Below, piece after piece: positions 1 to 8,897 of a DNA stretch of 64,000 nucleotides. Source of the DNA: Streptomyces albogriseolus (GTDB taxonomy: Bacteria; Actinomycetota; Actinomycetes; Streptomycetales; Streptomycetaceae); contig BMVA01000001.1 in the NCBI GenBank assembly GCA_014650475.1, forward strand, positions 1 to 64,000, written 5' to 3'. The notes under the pieces are model-generated. The model was given only the letters and a program-made list of their open reading frames with translations. It was not told the DNA's origin and did not search any database. The position numbers were made by a program, and so were the translations under genes. Positions within the stretch are counted from its first letter, which is position 1. Each line of letters begins with the position of its first letter.

Positions 1-96
1 GTAGACAGGTTGAGGGCCCGAGTGTCGTCTCGGGGAGGCGCCGGATTCCACTGCTCCGGTGTCGGGCTGCTGTCGTAAGGACGGGAAAGTTGCTGG

Positions 97-1474
97 TCAG
101 CCGGGGTTCGGCAGGAGTGCGAGCCGGTCGAGTGCGGCGGTGATGTGAGTGGACCAGGGCCAGTGCCGGGCCAGGCGGAGGATTCGTCGACGGCCGGTGG
201 TCACGAGCTGCCCGGCCGTGGTGAACAGGCGGAGCCGCAGGCGGCGAGGCTCCCAGAGGCGTGCCTTGCCGGTCAGCGCGAGCATCGGCATCCAGGCCAG
301 CAGGTCGAGGGCGATCTGCACGATCTCCAGCCAGATCCGGTTCTGGGCGGTGCGGTGCAGGGGAAGGTTCCGCAGGCCGGTGGCCCGGGCAGCCCGGATC
401 CGGTCCTCGGCCCGGGCCCGCAGCCGGTGACGGAGCTCGAGCTCGGCGATCGGCCGGCCCGAGGTGTTGGTGGCGAAGCACGTCAGCCGCATGCCGTCCG
501 CGTCCGTGAGCCTCAACTGTGCCCCCGGATGGGGCCGTTCCTTGCGGACGATCAGCCGCATGCCCTTGGGCCAGCCGTGAAGGACGTCGCCGGTGAGTTC
601 GGCGACCCAGGCGCCGTCGCGGATCTCGCCGCCGGTCTCGACGGCCGGCGTCCAGGCCGAGGCCGGAACCTTCAGCACGCGGCTGTGGACCTGCTCGGTG
701 ACCGTCATGCCGACCGAGAAGGACAGCCACCGTCCCCGCTGGGCGAGCCAGGCGACGAAGTCGTGGGTGCCACCCGCGGAGGTCGGTGCGGATCAGGGTC
801 CGGCGCCCGCGCCGGTACTCCTTCGGCAGCTGAGCCAAGGCCAATTGGGTGGCGGTGATGTGGTCGGACGCGGTGTTCGATCCCGCGTTACCCGCTCTGA
901 GCAGGGCCGCGACCGGTTCACCCGTGCCGCCCGGTCCGTGGTCGACGAAGCCCATCAGCGGGTGGTGTCCGTAGGTCCGCTTCCACGTGGGTGCGGCGTC
1001 CTCCTTGTCCGAGTGTGCGATCACCAGCACCCCGTCCAGGTCCACGGTCACCGCCCCGTCGGCATCGGGCGCCCTGGAGCCGGCCAACCGCCAGACGCGT
1101 TCCCGGGCTTCGGCCCGCGCGGCACGGATCGCCTGCAGGGCCTTCTCCCCGGAGGCCGCGAGGGTGTCGATGAGGCGGGAGACGGTCGGGTCGGAGGCCA
1201 CCGACCCGAACACGGACGGCTCGGCCCGCAGCATGGCGACATCCGCGAGACAGTCCCCGCCCAGCGCGACCGCCAAGGCCACGTCCAGCAGGATCTTGCC
1301 CGGATCGTGCACCGCCCGAGCCTTCCGCCACGGCGCCAGCGACGCTGATATCGCAGTGTCCAAGCCGGCCTTGCGGACCGTCTCGACCAGCAGCACGCCC
1401 CCGGCCTGCGAGACCACCGCCCGGCCGCCACCCTCGATGCGGACACGCGGGTACGACCCGATACGCTTCTTCAC
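97..1474 (-). pseudogene. IS1380-family transposase, frameshifted
   Basis: This would be a DDE transposase of the IS1380 family. The GTG start at 1474 follows a GGAGG ribosome site on the minus strand. The first frame begins KKRIGSYPRVRIEG and contains AVTVDLDGVLVIAHSDKEDA, holding the first catalytic Asp region. It reads well to about 781 and then loses similarity, while the segment from 708 to 97 continues in another frame (MTVTEQVHSRVLKV onward to the stop). The break is one extra base in the run near 780-783: removing one G restores a continuous sequence through SAGGTHDFVAWLAQRGRWL. Total length would be about 458 residues, normal for IS1380. The element is probably inactive unless the indel is a sequencing error. 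Confidence 0.85.
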
Positions 1475-1479
1475 CTGAG

Positions 1480-1546
1480 AAGTGCCTCCGGCTGGAGCAG
1501 GAACAAGGACCTCGACAATCCTCATTCTTGCTGGTCAGAGGCACTT
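1480..1546. repeat. 9-bp inverted repeat upstream of IS1380 transposase
   Basis: AAGTGCCTC at 1480-1488 and its exact reverse complement GAGGCACTT at 1538-1546 flank the transposase leader just upstream of its GTG start. The ribosome site lies inside the first arm, so a long-range hairpin in the transcript could mask it. This may be a brake on transposase translation; the function is inferred only. Confidence 0.45.
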
Positions 1547-1580
1547 TTCGCTTACCTGCCCACCCATCGGACAGCCCGCT

Positions 1581-2180
1581 TCATGAAAGCGCGAGGTTAA
1601 CCACAAGTACCGAGGTGTAGCCGGTGCTCAGCGCAGTCAGTTGCAGGTCTACGTCGGGAAGAACTTCGGCGTAAGTAGCGGTGCTGCCCTCGAGTCGGGG
1701 TTCCGGAAGCGCAGTGGGCCACCCGAGCCGCAGCTCGTGCCCATCGTCTTCCAGCTTGACCAAAGAGCTCCCGCTGCCACCACCGGAAAACGTCAGGGCA
1801 GCCGTCGCGTTCTTCGCCCGGACAGCACCATCAGCCTCGCGCACGAGAGTCGTATCGATAGACGCCCAGCTGCCGTCGTGCTTCTTGGCGCGGACCGGGG
1901 CCGCATTCGTCTCCTGGGTGAAGGTGCCGTCCGGGTTGGCGAACACCCGGGACGATTCAGTCGTGGCCGACTCGATGACCACCCGCTCACCGGTCGCCGC
2001 AGCCAGAGCACTAGCCCCAGCCTCCGAGGCCCTGTCGGCTGCTGACGCGGCTGACTGCGCGGCCAGAGCCGGGACCGCTCCCACCCCGACCACAGGAACC
2101 ATCGTCCCGACGAGGGTGAGGGCGAGCGCCCCGCTCCTCGCGGCCTGACGCCAGCCCGACCGCTGATGTTGCCTCACCAC
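1581..2180 (-). pseudogene. N-terminal part of secreted RHS-type protein, truncated by IS1380
   Basis: The 199-residue frame starts at a GTG (2180) and opens with a signal peptide: charged start, hydrophobic stretch SGALALTLVGTMVPVVGVGA, then the cleavage-like PALAAQ. An Ala-rich linker is followed by ESSRVFANPDGTFTQETNA and VLPDVDLQLTALSTGYTSVL, which is typical of the N-terminal domain of very large secreted actinobacterial RHS/YD or LamG proteins. Those proteins run for 1000-2000 residues; here the frame ends nine codons after the inferred IS junction. A piece of an RHS core lies 2 kb away in the opposite orientation (4263-5190), so the two could be halves of one locus, rearranged. Confidence 0.7.
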
Positions 2181-2628
2181 GCGCCCCCACCTGTCCTTTT
2201 CAGTTTTCTCAAGAAGAAGCTGTGAGGATCATGTGATGCGCGAAGACGTTGGTCAATGGTGCCGCAGGTCACATTGGATCTTCCAGCAGGAAGGTATGGA
2301 CTCAGTGGGTGGCAGTGACACCAATACGTTATTCGCCCCCTGAAGAGAACTACGAGCAAGAGTGGATGATCTTGCGGATTATCATGCGCTCGCCCCTTTC
2401 CTCATGAGTCGTCACGCCCGAACGCATCATTGAAGCGACGGCCGAAGCACCCCTAAAGGCCTGAAGTCGCCCGAACCCCGGGCACGGCCATGCAGCTCAC
2501 AACCAGCAGCCGACCACACCGGAAGGGCACGCCACTTGTGGCTGATGTCCCGTCAGCAAAAGATTAGCTATGGGCCGTTGCAGAAGACCGCCATTACGCA
2601 GGTCGGAGCGGTGTTCGGGCGTGTAAGG
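2181..2628. other. Intergenic stretch, no gene seen
   Basis: About 450 bases between the start of the truncated secreted protein and the IS5 remnant. It is less GC-rich than its surroundings, with stops in all frames, and should contain the promoter of the leftward secreted-protein gene. I see no convincing -35/-10 pair, RNA gene or repeat. Confidence 0.5.
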
Positions 2629-2949
2629 TCATCCGGTGAGGGCAAGGTTGTGCATGCGGGCGACGGCTTGGACGGCGCGGTGGAGGCTGTCGCCGCGTTG
2701 CCGGCAGTCGCGGAGGATCTTGAAGTTCTTCATACGGGAGAAGGTGCGCTCAATGCGGGTGCGGACCTTGCGATGCTGCGCGTTGTCGACTTCCTCACCC
2801 TTGAGTAGCGGACGTCCAGGGCGTTTGCGGTGCGGGACGATCAGGCCGGTGTTGATGTAGGCGCCGTCGCCGAGGACGGTCACACTTTCGCAGTGTGCGG
2901 TCAGGCCGGACTCCAGCCAGGCTTTCGCGTCCGCCGTGTTGCCGGGCAC
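2629..2949 (-). pseudogene. IS5-family transposase, C-terminal fragment
   Basis: The 106-residue frame holds the last part of an IS5-type (DDE_Tnp_4-like) transposase: LGDGAYINTGLIVPHRK with the second catalytic Asp region, then RTRIERTFSRMKNFKILRDC with the catalytic Glu, and the normal end AVARMHNLALTG. The N-terminal two thirds are missing. The break near 2949 abuts a recombinase fragment on the other strand, so it reflects deletion or recombination rather than a point mutation. Confidence 0.8.
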
Positions 2950-3072
2950 CCGATCCGCTACCCATCGTGATCTCGGACCTCGTCGGCATCAGCCCAGTCA
3001 CCGCCCACCGCTGGGCCCGGCTCGCGGGCGACAGCTGGTCCGACTACCTCGCCACCCGACGATCCCGCCCGG
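2946..3072 (+). pseudogene. Tyrosine recombinase/integrase, C-terminal tail
   Basis: The plus-strand frame reads DPLPIVISDLVGISPVTAHR, then WARLAGDSWSDYLATRR. This matches the extreme C-terminus of Streptomyces phage-integrase-like proteins as I remember them. No catalytic Arg-His-Arg-Tyr region remains. It is joined directly to the broken end of the IS5 remnant. It may be the relic of an integrated element, together with the plasmid-like gene remnants at 6414-7360. Confidence 0.55.
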
Positions 3073-3114
3073 TCTCGGACCCCGGCACCGACGCGTCGAA
3101 CGCAGCACGGCATA

Positions 3115-3960
3115 TCAACAGCCGCTGAGCCTCCCGAACCGGGCCAGGCAGTGCCAGACCTTCTTGAGGTCCTGGAGAGCGTATCGGCCTGTGCGGGCAG
3201 CGTCTCCGATATCCCTGGGAGTGAGCCAGCCACCGTGAGCGATCTCGGCTCCCAGATCCACATACGCCTGGCCGCGATAGTGCGGATGGTGACGCAGTTC
3301 AGCCACGCTGAGCCGGAAACCGGGATGCCATTCGACTGGGCACGGCAGACGTTCTGCCGCATGCTCAACCGCTGTACCGCGATAGCAGGGGTCCAGCACC
3401 AACGCCTCTACATCACAGTCAAACCTGACCGGCCCATGGATCTGTGCCTCGATATGGCCGTCCAGGGGATCCATATCCGCTGCCTCGGCAAGCTCGAGAA
3501 GTGAGCATCGATCGGCGACGCCGAAGGAAGACGGCTCAGCGGAACTGTCTGGGTAGCAGAACGTGGCGCGCGTGAGAGCCTCACGCGTGAGCCTGAAGTA
3601 CGAGGAGCCGAATCGCGGGGCACCGCCGATCGGATCGCGGCGGTAGTTCAACGCGCCGTAGACCGGCCGCTGGTCAGCTGCGGCGTCGTCATACGCGCCG
3701 GCGAAGATACGACTCTCCCAGCGCCATCTGTCTCCGCCCGGATGAGCGGTCAGCCCGCCGTTACTCGTTCCTGTGACGAACTGTGACTTGTAGACACCGT
3801 CGTCAGCCATCTGGATCAGGATAGGACGATTCCCTGCAAGTCGGTCAGGGTGAAAGTGCATCGTCACCCTCAGGTCCGCAGGGAGGGGCTTCCCCTTCGC
3901 CGCAGCCTCGACATGTCGCAGAGCCCTACCGTGAGGCGAGACGGCGGTATCAGCAGCCAT
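3115..3960 (-). CDS. DUF3626 domain protein
   Basis: A full-length DUF3626 protein of 281 residues. Recognisable stretches are ADLRVTMHFHPDR near the start, SNGGLTAHPGGDRWRWESRI, YGALNYRRDPIGGAPRFGS and VEWHPGFRLSVAEL; the C-terminus LKKVWHCLARFG is also family-like. The ATG at 3960 is chosen because homology begins about 25 residues later; a GTG at 3975 is an alternative and neither has a strong ribosome site. The upstream open frame to 4179 runs antisense through the DNA ligase fragment and is not coding. The function of DUF3626 is unknown; conserved His, Asp and Glu residues suggest an enzyme. The gene is undamaged despite broken neighbours on both sides. Confidence 0.82.
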   Translation of the reverse strand: MAADTAVSPHGRALRHVEAAAKGKPLPADLRVTMHFHPDRLAGNRPILIQMADDGVYKSQFVTGTSNGGLTAHPGGDRWRWESRIFAGAYDDAAADQRPVYGALNYRRDPIGGAPRFGSSYFRLTREALTRATFCYPDSSAEPSSFGVADRCSLLELAEAADMDPLDGHIEAQIHGPVRFDCDVEALVLDPCYRGTAVEHAAERLPCPVEWHPGFRLSVAELRHHPHYRGQAYVDLGAEIAHGGWLTPRDIGDAARTGRYALQDLKKVWHCLARFGRLSGC

Positions 3961-4080
3961 ACGCGGAGTCTGCACAAGTCGCCGGCACCAACGCACCTCA
4001 GTATGGCCACTGCTGCCGTGCAAGCAGCCATCGCTCCAGCAACCGCGCATGAATAGCGCAGGAATGGAACACTGCGTCTT

Positions 4081-4262
4081 CACCAGCAGGTGCGCGAGAC
4101 CGCCGAGGCGATCGTCGGCGCGGTCACCGGCTCCCTGGGTCATCCGCGGACGCTGTTGCTCGGCAGGTACGACGACCATGGCCGTCTGCAGTACACCGGC
4201 CGCACCACCACTCTCGCCCAGGCGGCGAGCAGCGCGGCCGCCGGGCTACTCGATCTGGCGAC
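4081..4262 (+). pseudogene. ATP-dependent DNA ligase, C-terminal fragment
   Basis: The frame reads AIVGAVTGSLGHPRTLLLGR and DDHGRLQYTGRTTTLAQAAS, the OB-fold part of the LigC-like ATP-dependent DNA ligases common in Streptomyces. The adenylation domain upstream is absent. Similarity stops at about 4262, where an RHS frame begins in another phase, so two unrelated gene pieces have been joined. Confidence 0.6.
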
Positions 4263-5533
4263 GAATCGCAGTGGACGTACACCTACGACCTGTTCGGCCG
4301 ACAGGTCGCCACCACCGACCCGGACAAGGGCAGCACCGCCACCGAGTACAACGACCTCGACCAGGTCACCAGCACCACACCCAACGTCGACGCCAACAAG
4401 AAACTGCTGTACGAGCACGACGAACTCGGCCGTAAGACGGCATGTGGCAGAAGGACAAGACGGACGCGAACAAGCTGGCCGCCTGGACCTTCGACACCGC
4501 CGCCAAGGGACAGCCGTACGAGGCCACCCGCTTCGACGGCGCCGCCGCCACAGGCAAGGCGTACACCAAGAAGATCACCGCGTACGACTACCTCTGCAAC
4601 GCCACCACCACTGAACTGCTGCTGCCTGAGGGCGACTCGCTGCGAACAGCAGGGGTAGGGCCCACACTCACCTCCACGGCGGCCTACCGGATCGACAACA
4701 CGGTGAGCCAGACCGGTTCACCGGCTGTAGGCGGGCTGCCGTACGAGGCCGTCGAACACAAATACAACGCCACCGGCCAACAGATCACCACCAGAGGATC
4801 CTCCTACTACCTGAAGAAAGCCAACTTCTACCCGCAGGGCGACCTCCGTGATCTCTGGCTCGGCACCGGCGAAAAGCTGATCTACGTCACCAACTCCTAC
4901 GAGAAGGGCACCCGGCGCCTCACCGGAATCAAAGTGACCGACGATGTCAACAGCTACCCGCTGCAGGACCTCGCCTTCACTCAGGACGACGCCGGCAACG
5001 TCACTTCAATCTTCGACATCACCACCCGCGGCGGTGCCGCCAAACCCGACCACCAGTGCTTCACCTACGACGGCTACAGCCGCGTGACCGAGGCCTGGAC
5101 TCCCAAGACCTCAGACTGCGCACCGGCTGGACGCACCACCGCCAACGTCGACGGCTCCGCCCCGTACTGGACGCCATACACCTACAACGAGGTTTCCCAC
5201 TACGCCGGATACGACTTCGACGACACCGACTGGGAAACCATCGAAGCCGGCGTTCAGGTGGGCTGGGGCCACGTCGGCCCCGCCTTCCTCGCCCACTTCC
5301 ACACCGCCGCACACCTGGAGCCCCTGCCCGCAGCACTGCTGAATGCGACAACTGACGACGAAGCTCCCGACGGCTGGTACTCGTATCCCCTGGTCGGCAC
5401 TAGCGTCACCTTGAGCGTCGCCCTCGTCCAGGCCGCCTGCGGCGAGGAAGTGTCTGTCAGCGTCACAGGTGCCGAGACGCTGGAGCTTCGGCTCCGCACG
5501 GACACTCTCCTGTCCGCCTTCGCCAGCATCTAA
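4263..5533 (+). pseudogene. RHS-repeat protein fragment with foreign C-terminal tip, frameshifted
   Basis: YD/RHS repeats are clear: WTYTYDLFGRQVATTDPDKG and YNDLDQVTST in the first frame (4263-4440), then from 4442 DAGNVTSIFDITTRGG, CFTYDGYSRVTEAW and YTYNEVS. One base is missing near 4440: a restored C joins ELGRKTA to MWQKDK. RHS identity ends at about 5195. The remaining 110 residues, from HYAGYDFDDTDWETIEAGVQ to the stop, look unrelated to RHS and are Ala/Leu/Val-rich, as expected for an immunity or polymorphic tip module. The expected core end (PxxxxDPxG) is missing. This looks like an RHS core recombined onto a toxin- or immunity-derived segment; the identity of the tip is unknown. Confidence 0.7.
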
Positions 5534-5611
5534 CCACCGCCAGCAGTTCGGGATCCAGCATGCACCGGATCGTAGAGGGCCGATGATCCTCAGGGGCAAA
5601 GAACCGGACGC

Positions 5612-6121
5612 TCAGCTTCCTGCTTGTGCTGCCGAGCGCTTGTTCAGAAACTGTTTCGCTGTTTCGACTGCTTCCCTGCTGAGTTCCTCGAAGGAGACTC
5701 CCCAGCTCTCCTCCCAGCCGTCCAGGTTGTGCGCGCAGTGGACCAGTGGTTCCAGCTCTTCGGGGTAGCCGAGGTCCTCGGCAATGTCTGCCCAGATGAG
5801 ATGGGTGCCAGCAGCGGCATCCAGGGATCCGTCAACAATCTGACCGGCGACCCAGTCGGCCATCGCCCACTTTGCGGCCCGTCGATCAGCGGGAGGGCGG
5901 AAGAGCAGGCCCAGCTCCTCCAGTACCTGGTCGAAGAGTGCGGGAGCTTCGGGCTCTTCGCTCCGGAGGAGGCCGGCCAGCATGGCAAGAGAGGGGCTCT
6001 CAATCCCTGCGATCAGAGCGTTCAGTCCTGCCTGGATGAGCCGGTCTGACCCGACGTGCCTCTCGAAGGCCCGCTCGCGCGCGATGTGGCTGAGCTGTTT
6101 GAGGGCGTCATCGCGGGTCAT
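5612..6121 (-). CDS. Hypothetical 169-residue protein
   Basis: The ATG at 6121 begins MTRDDALKQLSHIARERAFE. The protein is acidic, predicted mostly helical and has no signal peptide or membrane segment; the C-terminus ends in KQFLNKRSAAQAGS. I do not recognise a named family. It converges on the RHS chimera with a 78-bp gap. Its size, acidity and position at the 3' end of an RHS gene would fit an immunity or orphan-immunity protein, but this is inference from context. The open frame extends upstream of 6121, but that part is low in codon bias and crosses a palindromic repeat region. Confidence 0.6.
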   Translation of the reverse strand: MTRDDALKQLSHIARERAFERHVGSDRLIQAGLNALIAGIESPSLAMLAGLLRSEEPEAPALFDQVLEELGLLFRPPADRRAAKWAMADWVAGQIVDGSLDAAAGTHLIWADIAEDLGYPEELEPLVHCAHNLDGWEESWGVSFEELSREAVETAKQFLNKRSAAQAGS

Positions 6122-6317
6122 CAGAGTCGTCTCGGTCGGCGTCTGGGAGAAGAAGGCTCGCACACCGGCCGACGCTGATGCATTGTGTTTCTCCTCGAGC
6201 GACCGCGCTGACAGATGATCTTCTACGTGGACTCCCGCCCACGACCGGCAGGAGTACCCCGGAGACGGATTCACACCAGCCCCTTGACCTGTGACTTCAA
6301 GTTGGCGGCAACTCACT

Positions 6318-6398
6318 GAGTGGAGTCCACTCGGTGGAGCACACTCGATATCGTGCATCGCCACTGGATGCAGAACATCGTGGGTTCCACTCGGTGGA
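6318..6398. repeat. Cluster of TCCAC/GTGGA palindromes
   Basis: A 13-bp palindrome TCCACTCGGTGGA occurs at 6326-6338 and again at 6386-6398. The first copy overlaps a second perfect palindrome GAGTGGAGTCCACTC at 6318-6332 (7-bp arms around one base). All lie in non-coding DNA between the 169-residue gene and a remnant plasmid-type gene. Spaced identical palindromes are typical of operator or partition sites; the binding protein is unknown. Confidence 0.5.
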
Positions 6399-6413
6399 CG
6401 GTGCCCGGCATCG

Positions 6414-6754
6414 TCACCACAGCCAGGCGGTGAAGTGCCGCACACGGGAGAGGACGCGGGCGTCGCGGCGCGCGGCTGCGTTGCCGATCCGGTTCTGCCG
6501 GGAGCGGGGCCAGCGCGATTGCGCTGCGGCAAGGCGGCGGCGGCGTCCGGCGTCCTGGAGTCGCCGCCGCTGCTTGCGCAGCTCCTGCTTCTTCGCTGCC
6601 TTCGATTGCGGCGCTTCCGGATCGGCTGCCATCCCAGAGGCTCATCGGGCTCGGGCTCGTGGACCTCGTCGAGCGCGGCGGTCATCTTCGCGCAGGCCGC
6701 GTGGGCGCGGGCGAGGGCTGCTTCGGGGTTGGGCTGTTCTTCCGGGGTGCTCAC
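6414..6754 (-). pseudogene. Small basic protein from an integrative element, frameshifted
   Basis: A GTG start at 6754 overlaps the stop of the upstream gene as GTGA, so the two formed an operon. The frame begins STPEEQPNPEAALARAHAAC and runs to DEPLGWQP; from there the continuation DPEAPQSKAAKKQELRKQRR is in another phase down to the stop at 6414. One G is missing near 6625. The restored protein would be about 113 residues, with an acidic start and a very basic end, suggesting nucleic-acid binding. I do not recognise the family. Confidence 0.5.
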
Positions 6755-7360
6755 GCGACTCCTCCTGTCGTCCGGCCCGGTGCGTACTGGGTGCCGGGTT
6801 GCTGGGTGTGCGGCGGCAGGGCCGTCGCTGAAGCGGGCTGTCGTCTGGGGGTGTGGGTGAGGGCGCGTTCCCGGGCGCCTTCCTGGACCCTGGCGAGGGC
6901 GGCCTCGGTGAGGGTGCGGCGGGTCTGTTCCACCGTGTCGACGTCGGTCGTCTGCTCTGGAACGCGGCCGGCCTTCCGGCCGGTGTGGAACGGCCGCGGG
7001 CGCGATCTCGAGGCGGCGGGCACGGTGACGGTCGGCGGCCGGGTGCGGGAGCCCAGTCGGTCCGCGCCACGCACGGTTTGGGCTCGGACCTTCAGCGCGT
7101 CGGCGGCGAGGCGGGCCCGCTCGTACGGAGACGCGGTCCGCTGCGGGTCAGCGGGCGCAGCACGGCCTGGTCCTCGGTGTCGCGCGGGTACAGGGCGCGC
7201 AGGTCGGCGGTCATCATCCGACGGTTGGCCGGGCGGGTGTAGTCGTCGACGACCGTCTGCACGATTCGTTCGTCCAGGCCCGGCTCGTGGGGCCGGCCGC
7301 GCAGGACGCAGGAGAGGTGGCGGCGGGCTTCCACCGACTGGATCGCCGCCAAGACCAGGT
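6751..7360 (-). pseudogene. C-terminal part of a plasmid/ICE-type gene, frameshifted
   Basis: The minus strand reads GLDERIVQTVVDDYTRPANR and MTADLRALYPRDTEDQAVL in one frame. Near 7148 the coding phase changes to SPYERARLAADALKVRAQTV and DVDTVEQTRRTLTEAALARV, ending GRTTGGVA at 6751. The content is Arg-rich and the gene is coupled (GTGA) to the next small gene. The N-terminal part is missing. It resembles accessory genes of Streptomyces conjugative elements, but I cannot name it. Confidence 0.45.
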
Positions 7361-7662
7361 GGAGCCTCACCGTCGACGCCGCTGAGCAGGCCGCCCTCTC
7401 CGGCATCCTCGATGCCTGCCCCAACACCCCCATCGAGATCATCCTCGCCCGCTGAACCCGCGCACCCACTCCGCAGCCGGTGGCCGCCAATAACTGCATC
7501 GGCTCCGCCCGGGATCCCCTGCGGAGCCCTTGTCCCGCATGCCGGGGTCGAGACTGGGCGGCACTGCCGAAACCCCAGGCGGCCGTTGTGCGGGGCCCTG
7601 GTGCCGAGCCGGCCCGGCGGAGCGATGCGGCCCTGGTTCGGTGCGTGGTGCACGATCCGGGC

Positions 7663-8560
7663 ATGTCGCCGGGGTCCGGCCAGCGGCTCGTACTGGCAGT
7701 CGGACAATTGCGTGAGCGGATGGCCGACGAACACTCCTTCCCCACGGTGGTGGCCGCCCAGATCCTGGACGAGGAAGACCACTTCACGCCCGTGTTCGAG
7801 GACTTCATCGAGTCGGCCTCGAGCGTCCTCGTCCTTGACCGGCTGCTGCTGGACGACACTTTCGCCGATCCGGTGATCGTCGCCGCGTGGTGGCCTCCGT
7901 CATCGACCGGCCGACAGACAACTACTTCGCCGTGGTCCTGCCCGGCAAGAACGCCTACGAAGATACGGGTTCCGTCCTGCTCGCCGAGGCCGGTGTGCTG
8001 CTGAGCGCCCAGGTCTTCTCCAACGAGCTTCATCATCGACACGCTCTGACCGCGCCCGCAGAGGCCGCGCAGCGCGTGCGAGACCGCCTGCGTTTCCCTG
8101 GCCCGTGCGGCAGAGCACAGGCCTGGGACGCAGAAGAAGGCGAGGACGACGGCTGGGACGAGGAGGGCGGGGAGCTCACCGCACGGACGGCCGCCGTGCT
8201 GCGGGTGCCGCTCGAGGAACTGTCCGGGCAGGCCTGGCAGGACGTCGCCGAGGTGGGGGATGCGCCGCTTGGGCGGGGCGAGGGCCGGGTGCTGGGCTTG
8301 CTGCCGTCGGTGACCTTGCGCCAGGACCGCAACTGGCGGTGGCAGGGCTGGACGAGGACCGTCGCGACTTCGACTGGGACTGGTGCTCGGATGTTCTGTT
8401 CGAGGATCACGACGTGCTGATGCTGTTCGACGCCTCCCTCGACGGCAGCGGCAGCGAGATCAACCAGGCGCTCGGCCTGGCCAACCTGGCCCCCACTGAC
8501 TGGTTCTCGCCCTTCCGCCCCCTGGCGGGCCCGCGATCCCGGCCGCGGGTTTCACCACTG
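7663..8560 (+). pseudogene. Streptomyces conserved hypothetical protein, multiple frameshifts
   Basis: Coding character moves through three frames: ERMADEHSFPTVVAAQILDE to about 7890, then VIDRPTDNYFAVVLPGKNAY to about 8340, then RRDFDWDWCSDVLFEDHDVL and EINQALGLANLAPTDWFSPF to about 8530. The pieces are in order and form one acidic protein of about 290 residues with at least two frameshifts. I recognise the style as a conserved actinobacterial hypothetical but not its function. Confidence 0.6.
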
Positions 8561-8897
8561 AGCCGACGCGCGGCGACACCCGGCTGCGCTCTCACTACGT
8601 CCCCGCGGGCGAGGCTGTTCGACGTGGACGGTCGTCAAATGACGTGCCCGTGCGGGCGGCCAGGTGCGCTCCCGCAGCGACGGCGATCTGCCTGCCGGCA
8701 GCCCCGAACTCGTGGGAGATAAGGCCTCCGCCGGAAGCCACCAGCAATTCGACGAGCTGCGCCGCCTGACGGTCTGGGGTCGACGCTGCACACGAAAACG
8801 GCACCCCGCGTGTCGCTCCTGCTTTTGCGACGGGAATACTGCCGGCACCCCCCACTTCGTGCGTCGCAGCACTCTCCCTGGAGGGATTCGCCCACCC

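Larger units (their letters stand above)
1..1600 (-). mobile_element. IS1380-family insertion sequence, left end outside window
   Basis: An IS1380-type element occupies the left edge. Its transposase frame (1474 to 97) is on the minus strand. The right boundary is inferred near 1600, where the reading frame of a secreted RHS-type protein (1581-2180, minus) loses family-like sequence after the residues SVLVV. No matching inverted repeat was found in bases 1-96, so the other terminus and the rest of the interrupted gene should lie left of base 1. The exact ends are not resolved. Confidence 0.7.

Noticed and set aside
3961-4179. N-terminal extension of the DUF3626 protein
   Set aside because: It runs antisense through the DNA ligase fragment and lacks family resemblance.
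7361-7455. C-terminal peptide WSLTVDAAEQAALSGILD on the plus strand
   Set aside because: Only about 30 codons with no start; looks like the tail of some gene, but I cannot assign a family.
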